From positions 186,001-250,000 of the forward strand of contig JADKKJ010000011.1 in the NCBI GenBank assembly GCA_016720565.1: DNA of 64,000 bases. Reading direction: 5' to 3'. Position numbers and translations under genes: made by a program. Under the pieces are notes generated by a model. The model had not been told where the DNA came from. It saw only the letters and a list, made by a program, of their open reading frames with translations, and ran no database searches. Source of the stretch: Chitinophagaceae bacterium. Its GTDB lineage: Bacteria > Bacteroidota > Bacteroidia > Chitinophagales > Chitinophagaceae. Shown in pieces: positions 42,747 to 50,802 of this stretch (positions are counted from its first letter, which is position 1; each line of letters begins with the position of its first letter).

Positions 42747-43145
42747 TTAAGCCTGGTTCATTGCAGCAAGGATCCTTAACTGTGCTTCCTTCAGGCTTTC
42801 ATCAGAAGCTTTGGGTTTGGACCTTGTAAAATTGAGATCATTCGAAGAGTTTACAGGAACAAGATGAAGATGCGCATGCGGCACTTCCAGTCCAAGTACA
42901 CTGATCCCACAGCGGTCGCAATCAAAACTTTTTTCAATTGCTTTTGCGATAGGTTTTGCAAAGACCAGCATTTCAGAAAGTACCTGGTCGGGGAGGTCAA
43001 AAAATTTATCTGTAGCTGTTTTGGGTATCACCAGCACATGCCCCTGCCTTAATGGAAAAATATCCAGGAAGGCGAAGAATTTTTCATTCTCTGCGATCCT
43101 GAAACAAGGAATCTCCCCTGCTACTATTTTTTCAAAGATGGTCAT
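42747..43145 (-). CDS. HIT-family nucleotide-binding hydrolase
   Basis: 132 aa. The histidine triad HAHLHLVPV (His90, His92, His94) and FLDIFPLRQGHVLVIPK are typical of HIT/Hint proteins that hydrolyse AMP- or other nucleoside-phosphate conjugates. It overlaps greA by 4 nt and is convergent with ruvC with a 1-nt gap. Substrate unknown. Confidence 0.94.
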   Translation of the reverse strand: MTIFEKIVAGEIPCFRIAENEKFFAFLDIFPLRQGHVLVIPKTATDKFFDLPDQVLSEMLVFAKPIAKAIEKSFDCDRCGISVLGLEVPHAHLHLVPVNSSNDLNFTRSKPKASDESLKEAQLRILAAMNQA

Positions 43146-43615
43146 GCCGTGATATGCTCGATCCTGAATTTAAGCGTACCGGCAGGCGCCTGCACTTCAG
43201 CCGTATCACCCACCAGTTTGCCTAATATACCTCTTCCGATCGGTGAGGTTACAGAGATCTTTCCTGCTTTAAGATCGGCTTCTTTTTCGCTCACGATCTG
43301 GTAAGTCACCTGTTTTTTAGTCCCCAGGTTGGTAAGGGTTACTTTAGTTAGTATAGAAACTTTACTGGTATCAATATTCGATTCATCCAGCACACGAATG
43401 TTGGAAAGGGCGCCTTCCAGGGCGGCGATCTTGGCTTCCAGCATTCCCTGCGCTTCTTTGGCGGCATCATATTCCGCATTCTCTTTCAGGTCTCCTTTTT
43501 CACGGGCTTCCGCAATGGCCCGACTGGCTGCCGGCCTTTCTACACCTTTCATGCGCTGAAGCTGGGCCCTCATCTGGTCAAGGGTATCCTTGGTCACGTA
43601 TTGAATGTCTGACAT
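43142..43615 (-). CDS. greA: transcription elongation factor GreA
   Basis: 157 aa. N-terminal coiled-coil finger (about 10-70) with acidic tip around EARE-KGDLKENAEYDAA, the Gre signature, and the C-terminal FKBP-like globular domain with SVTSPIGRGILGKLVGD. It rescues backtracked RNA polymerase. In an overlapping pair with the HIT gene, in the same order as seen in other Bacteroidota. Start ATG at 43613-43615. Confidence 0.96.
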   Translation of the reverse strand: MSDIQYVTKDTLDQMRAQLQRMKGVERPAASRAIAEAREKGDLKENAEYDAAKEAQGMLEAKIAALEGALSNIRVLDESNIDTSKVSILTKVTLTNLGTKKQVTYQIVSEKEADLKAGKISVTSPIGRGILGKLVGDTAEVQAPAGTLKFRIEHITA

Positions 43616-43641
43616 ATGCTCTGGTTTGATAAAAAAAATAA

Positions 43642-43670
43642 CAACGCCTCAGACGGGTGCTGAAGCGTTG
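43642..43670 (-). terminator. rho-independent terminator downstream of the hydroxyacid dehydrogenase gene
   Basis: CAACGCCTCAG / CTGAAGCGTTG, 11-bp stem with one mismatch, loop of 7 nt, then a T-rich tail on the reverse strand (A8 at 43631-43638 on the + strand). Confidence 0.75.
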
Positions 43671-43735
43671 CAATAATGATTACAAAGATAGAAATTTATT
43701 CCAATATTGAGAAAATGTGCTTTAGACTAAAAATA

Positions 43736-44659
43736 TCAGGGAAATAATTTTTGATACAGCACTTCCGCCATTTTTACCAGGGCTTCATTGGTGTAACCCG
43801 CAATATGCGGTGTAATGATCACATTTTTCTGCTGCCCAAGCCAATCAATTGATTCTTTTTCATCAGTACTGAGTTCTGCAAGATTCTCATTTTCCAGCAC
43901 ATCAAGTCCAGCCCCGCTTATCTTCCCTGTTCTGAGGGCATCGATCAGCGCTTTTGTATCCAACACTTTTCCCCTGGAAGTGTTGAGGATCCAGGGCTTT
44001 TTTTCCAGGGCACTGAAAAATGCCGCATTGGCCAGATGAAAACTTTCTTTTGTAAGAGGTACATGTAAACTTATCACCTCTGAATAGCGACAAACCTGCT
44101 CCAGACTGGCTTCTTTTACATAACCGCTGCCAAAACCTGCGCGGTATTTATCAAAGGCCAAAACGGTTACATCAAATGGTTGTAACAAACGGGCAAAACT
44201 GCTGCCTGTATTGCCAAATCCAATGATACCAACGGTCCTTCCATAAAGTTCAGTCCCGCGGTTCTCTTCCCTTTTCCATACGCCCTGTTTTACTTCTTCG
44301 GCCGAACAGGCTATCCGCTGCATCAATGAAAGCAGCAGGCCCAAAGTATGTTCTGCTACTGCGTTACGGTTGCCTTCAGGACTCGCTTCGCAACGAATGC
44401 CTTTTGATTCTGCATAGGTCACATCCACTAATTCCATTCCGGAGCCAAGTCTTCCTATCCATTTCAGTTTTTCTGCACGATCCAATAATGCTTTATCAAC
44501 TTTTATACGTGTGGTAATGATCAATCCTTCCATTTCATGGATCTTCTCCATCAACTCCTCATAGGTAATGGAAGGCGCATAGTCTACCTGGAAACCCTGC
44601 AGCTCCAGTTTTTCGATCAGTATAGGATGAGCCCTGGCAGTGATGATAAGTTTTTTCAT
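43736..44659 (-). CDS. D-2-hydroxyacid dehydrogenase family protein
   Basis: 307 aa. NAD-binding motif VGIIGFGNTGSSFA in the middle, then catalytic Arg in ILNTSRGK, Glu in the VLENE segment and His in PHIAGYTNEA near the C-terminus, as in D-2-hydroxyacid and phosphoglycerate dehydrogenases. It lacks the extra C-terminal ACT domain of canonical serine-pathway SerA. It shares a 4-nt overlap with rsmA. Substrate is uncertain; phosphoglycerate, glyoxylate or another 2-oxoacid is possible. Confidence 0.88.
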   Translation of the reverse strand: MKKLIITARAHPILIEKLELQGFQVDYAPSITYEELMEKIHEMEGLIITTRIKVDKALLDRAEKLKWIGRLGSGMELVDVTYAESKGIRCEASPEGNRNAVAEHTLGLLLSLMQRIACSAEEVKQGVWKREENRGTELYGRTVGIIGFGNTGSSFARLLQPFDVTVLAFDKYRAGFGSGYVKEASLEQVCRYSEVISLHVPLTKESFHLANAAFFSALEKKPWILNTSRGKVLDTKALIDALRTGKISGAGLDVLENENLAELSTDEKESIDWLGQQKNVIITPHIAGYTNEALVKMAEVLYQKLFP

Positions 44660-45408
44660 TTCATTCGGAATGTTAACGCGGCAAAATCTTCCACACTTAA
44701 TTGTTCTGCTCTTTTATTAAATAATTCATCACTTAACTCTTTCAGATCAAAAAGATCTTTTACTGCATTTCGCAGGGTTTTCCTTCGCTGGTTAAAAGCT
44801 GCCTTTACCAATTGCACCAGGTACTGACGGCTTTTCATACCCAGCTTTTCTTTCCTGGGTACCAGCCTGATCACACCGCTTTTAACCTTTGGAGGAGGGT
44901 TGAAACTTCCTTCATTTACATCAAATAAATACTGCACCTCAAAAAATGCCTGGACCAATACGCTGGTAACACCATAGATCTTATTGCCTTCTTTGGATGC
45001 GACCCGCTGGGCCACTTCTTTTTGAAACATCCCCACCATGCATTCTACCTGGTCACCCCATTCCATTACTTTGAAAAGGATCTCCGTAGAAATATTATAG
45101 GGGAAATTACCGACCACAGTAAACCGGCCTTCGAATGGCGGCGCCAGGTCGAGAATACTTTGGTGAATGATGTGTCCTTTAATGGAAGGATAATTCTCCA
45201 GCAGCCAGTTTACTTTTTCAGTATCCAGCTCTACAGCCATGAATTCAATACCGGGGATCTCCAGCAGGTATTTAGTAAGGGCGCCTCCACCGGGACCTAC
45301 TTCCAGTAATTGCTGAAAAGGGGTTTCCCGTATGGCAGCCACGATCTTCTGGCAAACATTTTCGTCCTTAAGAAAATGCTGGCCAAGTGATTTTTTGAGT
45401 GTATACAC
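44656..45408 (-). CDS. rsmA: 16S rRNA dimethyladenosine transferase (KsgA/RsmA), GTG start
   Basis: 250 aa. SAM-binding start GQHFLKDENVCQKI and EVGPGGGALT, catalytic motif GNFPYNIST (motif IV, NFPY) and the C-terminal helical part with AAFNQRRKTLRNA. It dimethylates A1518 and A1519 of 16S rRNA. Start codon is GTG at 45406-45408; there is no ATG nearby that would keep SLGQHFL. A -7 box TAGTTTTG (45413-45420) ends 4 nt before it. It overlaps the hydroxyacid dehydrogenase gene by 4 nt. Confidence 0.95.
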   Translation of the reverse strand: MYTLKKSLGQHFLKDENVCQKIVAAIRETPFQQLLEVGPGGGALTKYLLEIPGIEFMAVELDTEKVNWLLENYPSIKGHIIHQSILDLAPPFEGRFTVVGNFPYNISTEILFKVMEWGDQVECMVGMFQKEVAQRVASKEGNKIYGVTSVLVQAFFEVQYLFDVNEGSFNPPPKVKSGVIRLVPRKEKLGMKSRQYLVQLVKAAFNQRRKTLRNAVKDLFDLKELSDELFNKRAEQLSVEDFAALTFRMK

Positions 45409-45412
45409 AAGA

Positions 45413-45420
45413 CAAAACTA
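45413..45420 (-). promoter_or_regulatory. rsmA -7 box directly before the GTG start
   Basis: Reverse-strand TAGTTTTG, exact TAnnTTTG match; 4 nt separate it from the GTG start codon. This predicts a leaderless or near-leaderless mRNA. Confidence 0.5.
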
Positions 45421-45451
45421 CAAGATTCCCCGCCCCTACTTATAAATACCT

Positions 45452-47818
45452 TTAATGTTGAATGATTATTTTTTCAGTTCTTACCACCTTACTGTTGGCA
45501 TCAACAACTTTAAGGACATATACTCCATTTCGCAGGCTGCCAGTTTCGATCCTGGTAGCTGTTTGATATGACCGCTGTTGGTTCACCAGCCTTCCATTGA
45601 TATCATAAAGGAATATAGTACGTTGTTTTTCTTCCTTATAATTATATACCACGACATACGTACTTGCCGGATTTGGATATACATCCACCGTTCTGTCAGT
45701 TTTTTCTTCCGCTACCAGTGTCCTCACATATCGGTTAGAAGGGGCGGGCTGGTACGTGAATTCCAATATACTTCCTGGGTTGGCAGGGGTTGTAGTTACA
45801 TTTCCTGTAGGCCCGGAGGTAGATCCACTGGAATCGCAGGCCACATAGATCTTTAAACCATCCGGTGAAACTACCACATCCCTGAATCGACCTAATCCCA
45901 GGAAATAGTTAATGGTATCTGAAATAATACTTCTTCCATCACTACTCAATTTAAGCCTGGCGATCGCGCCTTTTTTTAATTCAGCGATCAACAGGGAATT
46001 CTGCCATCCAGGTATTGCTGCACTTCCATAAAAATCGGTTCCTGAAGGAGCAGTGGAAGGCCAGGTCATATTATCACCTCCGGTGGGAGGGTTGGATGAG
46101 GGAAACAAAGAACGAAGCGGTTCGCGGGCATTAAGCGTATTGCAATTCACTTCCTCATTAACTATGGTAAAATTGCCCGTAGTACGTCCATTGTAATTAT
46201 TATCGCACCAACCTATCACCATTGGCCAGCCATAATTCCTTCCTGCTTCAATGATATTGATCTCATCATCACTATATGGACCATGCTCACTGCTATAAAG
46301 CATAGGAACTCCATTTACCGCACCCCAAACCAGTCCCTGCGGATTTCTATGGCCATAGGTATACACAGCAGTTGGTTGCCCTGCATTGGTAAAGGGATTA
46401 TCTGCAGGAATCCATGAATTGTTCACCAACTCAGTATTCAACCTTAGAATTTTCCCTTCGTAAATTGCAAGGTTTTGGGCATTGTTTGTTCTGGTCAGGT
46501 TATCAAATTGTCCCGCACCCATATCACCCACTGAATAATATAATTTAAGATCCGGGCCGATTGCTAATCTGGAAGAGTTGTGATCATTGCTTCCTGGTAT
46601 ATTTTCAAGAATGGTAACTGGAGATTCCAGCAATTGCGTGCCTGAGTTATAGGTATAACGCTCGATCCTTGTCTTTCTGACGGTAGCGCTTACTGACTGG
46701 TAAGTATAGGAAATATAAACATATGGCTTACCGGTCAGGAACTCCGGATGCAGGGCTAACCCCAATAAACCATCCTGGCCACCTACATTCACCATGGCAC
46801 TACCTAAACTAAGCACCACTGTTTTTACTCCGGTCTGCGGATTAACAAAACTCACTTTACCTGCAAATCGCTCGGTATACCAGATATTATTATCTGGGCC
46901 ATAAACCAGGTCATGCGGCATTCGTTGGTTTGCAATTACTGTACGCATGGAAAAAGATTCTGTGGGCGTACCCGGCACCAGGGTGGTTACATTAATGGAT
47001 CCGCCAGGCGCACTTTGGTTACCTGCCGCGTCTCTGGCGATAACATAAAAAGAATAAGCAGTTGCCGGAGAAAGCCCGGAAACAGCATAACTCGTACTGG
47101 TAATATTTGAACCGTTGACCTTTGTTCCATTCCTGTATACATCATAACCTGTTACTGCAATATTATCAGTTGAACCTGTCCATCTTAAAAATAAACCGGT
47201 TTGGGATATGCTGGAAGCGCTGAGGTTTGTTGGCGAGGTAGGTGCCTGCACATCATTGGTTGTTCTCAGGGAAGCTCCGGGTATTACCTCACTTGCCGTG
47301 TTGGTGGCTTGCCCGGGCTTGGACCATCCAACAGCAAGATTATCTGCCCCAGTTGCTTCTTTCATTAACGCTTCTACATAATAAAGCTGGCCTGTGGTTA
47401 ATGAAATTGACACTGATTTCTGGGTAGCGTACTTTGTCCACTGCCTGGAATTAGTACTGGAAGTATTATAAGCGATCTTCACCTTATTAGCAGGACTACC
47501 TGTAGTGCTAAGCCATAATTCTGCTGACGCATCACTGGCGATCCAAAAAATATAGTTCCCGGTACTGGGTGGGCAGATATAACCATACATTTTTACCCCA
47601 AAATTATTACCCAGATTGGTGGGCATTTCAAATAGGGTTCTGGTTCCGGAACTTGAAGGATTGTTGGGATAATTCACATTGGAAGTAAGATTGGAAACAG
47701 CGGTTCCAGTAATATTATTCCATTGCTGGTAGGCGATTCCCTGCGTTCCTGAACAAGTTTGAGCATAACCTGTATTAGCTAATACCAAGATAAATGCAGT
47801 AAAAATGGCAAGTTTCAT
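45452..47818 (-). CDS. T9SS-secreted PQQ-dependent sugar dehydrogenase with a PA14-like domain
   Basis: 788 aa. Signal peptide (about 1-19, ending YAQ), a PA14-like carbohydrate-binding region (MYGYICPPSTGNYIFWIASD ... MKEATGADNLAVGWS), a fibronectin III module (about 195-280), a glucose/sorbosone dehydrogenase beta-propeller (about 290-690; LPGSNDHNSSRLA, YSSEHGPYSDDEINII, AGRNYGWPMV) and a C-terminal type-A sorting domain (YPNPASTYVV ... LRNGVYVLKVV). It probably oxidises sugars at the cell surface with PQQ. Preceded by no biosynthetic pqq gene. Its own gene has an upstream gap with the degraded T9SS tail. Confidence 0.88.
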   Translation of the reverse strand: MKLAIFTAFILVLANTGYAQTCSGTQGIAYQQWNNITGTAVSNLTSNVNYPNNPSSSGTRTLFEMPTNLGNNFGVKMYGYICPPSTGNYIFWIASDASAELWLSTTGSPANKVKIAYNTSSTNSRQWTKYATQKSVSISLTTGQLYYVEALMKEATGADNLAVGWSKPGQATNTASEVIPGASLRTTNDVQAPTSPTNLSASSISQTGLFLRWTGSTDNIAVTGYDVYRNGTKVNGSNITSTSYAVSGLSPATAYSFYVIARDAAGNQSAPGGSINVTTLVPGTPTESFSMRTVIANQRMPHDLVYGPDNNIWYTERFAGKVSFVNPQTGVKTVVLSLGSAMVNVGGQDGLLGLALHPEFLTGKPYVYISYTYQSVSATVRKTRIERYTYNSGTQLLESPVTILENIPGSNDHNSSRLAIGPDLKLYYSVGDMGAGQFDNLTRTNNAQNLAIYEGKILRLNTELVNNSWIPADNPFTNAGQPTAVYTYGHRNPQGLVWGAVNGVPMLYSSEHGPYSDDEINIIEAGRNYGWPMVIGWCDNNYNGRTTGNFTIVNEEVNCNTLNAREPLRSLFPSSNPPTGGDNMTWPSTAPSGTDFYGSAAIPGWQNSLLIAELKKGAIARLKLSSDGRSIISDTINYFLGLGRFRDVVVSPDGLKIYVACDSSGSTSGPTGNVTTTPANPGSILEFTYQPAPSNRYVRTLVAEEKTDRTVDVYPNPASTYVVVYNYKEEKQRTIFLYDINGRLVNQQRSYQTATRIETGSLRNGVYVLKVVDANSKVVRTEKIIIQH

Positions 47819-47964
47819 ATGTATCTGGTGGTTTTAAGGCCAGAAAGTAGGACTTAATCATATGAAAACAATATTATTTATTTAACAGGCTGTGAATTAC
47901 TTTAACCTGGAGGGGGCAACTGCCATTTTTTTCCTTCGAAAGCATCTACCAACCATTTTATGCC

Positions 47965-48126
47965 TTATCGCGACAATACAATTTTTTGCGTGCTGGTTTC
48001 CTGCCCTTGCTTTAGTTTCAACAGGTAAACGCCATTCGCTTTTCCCAGCAGGTCTTCATTGGTAAAACGTTGATATCCCTGGGAAACAGATCGATTGTTT
48101 CCAACTCCTCTCAGGATCCTTACTGC
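47965..48126 (-). pseudogene. degraded T9SS sorting-domain tail without a gene body
   Basis: Reading the reverse strand in the frame that ends at the TAA at 47965-47967 gives about 53 residues ending NGVYLLKLKQGQETSTQKIV-LSR, a clear T9SS C-terminal tail. It has no start and no YPNP segment upstream; the frame closes at a TGA about 20 nt past 48126. It partly overlaps the end of the next gene in a different frame. Probably a remnant of a lost gene or a frameshifted tail of the 48120-48536 gene. Confidence 0.45.
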
Positions 48127-48536
48127 TGCACGATATGCACGGTCTCCACATCAGAATAGGCAAAGCCTCCATTGGCCAAAGAAGCCACAATACGATAGCT
48201 TACAAAACCTGCTGTTACCGTTTCATCCGTTAAGCGATAATTACGGCCGGAATTACGGTTGGCAGCACCTACAACGGCCCATTCTGAATAGGGATCGGTA
48301 GGATCTTCATAGGTCCTGATAACAGTAAAGCAGGTCACATTTAAAGAACCGTCGCATCTGGACCACATAGTAGTGATACCCTTTCCCTGGCGGTGCGCGC
48401 GAAACGCATTGAATACAGGATCTGGCTTCACTGATTGAATACTGTATGGAGCCATAACAATGCGGGCTGGAAGATGATTGGCAGCATTTACGATGCAGCT
48501 TATCAGGACGGCCGACAACAGAATGGTAGATTTCAT
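48120..48536 (-). CDS. small secreted hypothetical protein
   Basis: 138 aa from an ATG at 48536 (MKSTILLSAVLISC), with a signal peptide (about 1-18). The mature part contains VFNAFRAHRQGKGITTMWSR, then VIRTYEDPTDPYSEWAVVG and SYRIVASLANGGFAYSDVE, which resembles a fibronectin III-like fold of small Chitinophagaceae secreted proteins. A longer reading to 48659 has no signal peptide at its start. A T9SS-like tail lies downstream in another frame, so the present C-terminus may be shortened. Function unknown. Confidence 0.6.
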   Translation of the reverse strand: MKSTILLSAVLISCIVNAANHLPARIVMAPYSIQSVKPDPVFNAFRAHRQGKGITTMWSRCDGSLNVTCFTVIRTYEDPTDPYSEWAVVGAANRNSGRNYRLTDETVTAGFVSYRIVASLANGGFAYSDVETVHIVQQ

Positions 48537-48717
48537 AAGGGTAAGTTTTATACCCCCTAAGCTATAATGCATGCAGATGATCCACAAGGTAGATATGCCT
48601 GTTTTTTGTACTGTGAATAAATAGCGGTTTGCCTGCCTTAAAAAAAGTCCTTTCCCCAAGTTGATGTACCCGGATGAAGCAGCGATTTCAGAGGGAAAAA
48701 ATAGGATTGCCTGCAGG

Positions 48718-50781
48718 TCATTTCCGGGCCTTCACCTTAAAGCCTGCATACCAGGTTCTTCCGGAAGCCACGTTATAATAACGATCGCCGGCGGCATTTA
48801 TATCATTTCCAAGGCTATACTTCGTATTAAATAAATTATCTATACCAGCCAATGCCTGTATGCTGTAATGCCTGCCTTTTCCCAACAGGTAACTGAATTT
48901 AAAACCGACAAGATCATAGGCAGGGGCCGAAAAACTGTTTGCATCATTTAATTGTATACTGCCACTTTTAAAATAGTAGGCGTTGAAACCTATACCATGT
49001 TTAAAACTAAGATCTGAATTTACAGAAACTGAAAGTGGTGCGATACCAGGTAATTTTTTTCCTGAATAGTCGGTATTGCCCTGTTTGAACTGGCGATAAT
49101 GGAAATTATATTGGGTAAGCGAAAATTCAAGTCTTCCGTTATCTAAAAAACCAGCTGCCTTATTTTTGAAACGATAGCTGAGCTGTACCTCATTGCCGAT
49201 CTGCTCTGTGCTGCCCGCATTTGTATAATAATCTCCATTCACCGCATCTTTTCTAACGACGATGGTATTCTTCAGCTGATAATTAAAATGCGTGTACTCT
49301 ACAAAAAGGTGCTCTTTAAAAAAATTAGCTCTCAAACCCCCTTCCAGGTTGGTACTTTCCTCTGGTTGCAGGCTGGTATTGATCGCAACTGTTCCTGGCA
49401 GTAATTCAGAGACCATTGGTGCAGAAAACCCTTTAGAATAACTGGCATAGATCCAGGAAGACCTGAACAGTTTTTTGGTACCTGCTATTCTCGGGGTCCA
49501 AACATTATTAAAGGTTCTTTTTATAGGCTGGAAATTGGAAACAGAAAGTCTTGTGATGCGAATAGAAGAACTGTTTGAACTTAGCCCCGCTGTAAAATTC
49601 CAGTCATTACGGATCTTTAATTCAGCCTGTGTAAAAACGAACCAGGTCCAGTTATCCAGGTCATCATCCGTCTGTAAACTGCCGGGCATTCCATTGATAT
49701 TAGTATAGGTTTTTGTATTAAAAAATCCCCGCTGGCCTTCAGCGCCAAAATTCAATTGCAGGGACCCACCATTAAAATTTTTCTTCCATTGAAAAACAGT
49801 TCTGGCACCCATATGCGGCTCTACCCTTTTTTCATAGACCCGAAATGTTGGGTTTTTGAAAATGGTAAAGGCGCCATAGACAGAGGTAGTATTGCTGAAA
49901 TTCGGACTGAACTTATATTTCTGTATAATACCTGCTAAAAAAGTCTTTTGAAAAATTGCGGCTTTTGCCTGGTCGGCACTGGGAAGCGTACCCGCCCGTG
50001 GCCTTGCCATCCTGGCCGCGCTGTCATATTCTTTTTTGGTCAGTCCTCCGGGCGTTTGATAATACAGATCGCCGTATGACAGCATGATCTTTGTCTCCGC
50101 CTTTTCATTACTTCTTAGTGATGACTGGTAACTAATGATATCCCTTCTCATTTTTGTATGGTCGCGGTAACCATCTGAATTCTGGTGGGCATAATCAAGT
50201 TTATGCTGGCCGGAACCAGAGCCTCCATTTACGGAAAGATCAAAATTAGTAGTACCATAACTTCCAGAAACTATAACTGCATTGATACTGTTGATGTCTT
50301 TTTCAAGATCGGAATTCAATAGTATCACTCCACCGGAACCTGCACCATATAAACTGCTGCCCGGGCCTTTAATGATCTCCAGTGAGCTGATATTATAATA
50401 GGAAAGTTGGTTGAGGTAAGTATTTCCGCCGGGATCGGTCAAAGGAAGGTCATTCCAGTAAACCTTGGTATTTCTTACACCAAAGGTTGACCGTAATGTC
50501 CCTCCCCTGATATTGATCCGGTAACTTCCGGGTGATCGTTCTTCCATTCTTACCCCGGCCGTATTATTAAGTGCCTGGAGAATGGAAATATTGCTATACC
50601 TGGCCAGCGCCCGCCTGTCGATCACATTTACAGAAGCGGTAGCCTCAGGAATATATCTGTTCTGACCAAAAGCCGTTATGATCACTTTTGAAAGGGATAT
50701 GACCGAATCCTGTTCCTCCTGCTGCGAGAACACTGGTGAAAAGCAGAGTAACAAAATAGCGATCCCTGCAAATTTTTTCAT
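48718..50781 (-). CDS. TonB-dependent outer-membrane receptor
   Basis: 687 aa. Signal peptide (about 1-19), TonB-box-like N-terminus (SLSKVIITAFGQN), plug domain (ISILQALNNTAGVRM ... IEIIKGPGSSLYGAGSGGVI-like segment at about 120-145) and a 22-strand barrel ending in a terminal aromatic-rich strand (RTWYAGFKVKARK). It imports a scarce ligand such as a siderophore, metal or cofactor using TonB energy. It lies 21 nt after the PPC/GSDH gene and is probably co-transcribed with it; PQQ or a sugar derivative is a possible ligand, which is inference. Confidence 0.9.
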   Translation of the reverse strand: MKKFAGIAILLLCFSPVFSQQEEQDSVISLSKVIITAFGQNRYIPEATASVNVIDRRALARYSNISILQALNNTAGVRMEERSPGSYRINIRGGTLRSTFGVRNTKVYWNDLPLTDPGGNTYLNQLSYYNISSLEIIKGPGSSLYGAGSGGVILLNSDLEKDINSINAVIVSGSYGTTNFDLSVNGGSGSGQHKLDYAHQNSDGYRDHTKMRRDIISYQSSLRSNEKAETKIMLSYGDLYYQTPGGLTKKEYDSAARMARPRAGTLPSADQAKAAIFQKTFLAGIIQKYKFSPNFSNTTSVYGAFTIFKNPTFRVYEKRVEPHMGARTVFQWKKNFNGGSLQLNFGAEGQRGFFNTKTYTNINGMPGSLQTDDDLDNWTWFVFTQAELKIRNDWNFTAGLSSNSSSIRITRLSVSNFQPIKRTFNNVWTPRIAGTKKLFRSSWIYASYSKGFSAPMVSELLPGTVAINTSLQPEESTNLEGGLRANFFKEHLFVEYTHFNYQLKNTIVVRKDAVNGDYYTNAGSTEQIGNEVQLSYRFKNKAAGFLDNGRLEFSLTQYNFHYRQFKQGNTDYSGKKLPGIAPLSVSVNSDLSFKHGIGFNAYYFKSGSIQLNDANSFSAPAYDLVGFKFSYLLGKGRHYSIQALAGIDNLFNTKYSLGNDINAAGDRYYNVASGRTWYAGFKVKARK

Positions 50782-50802
50782 AACGGCTTACAATGTGCTT
50801 AT

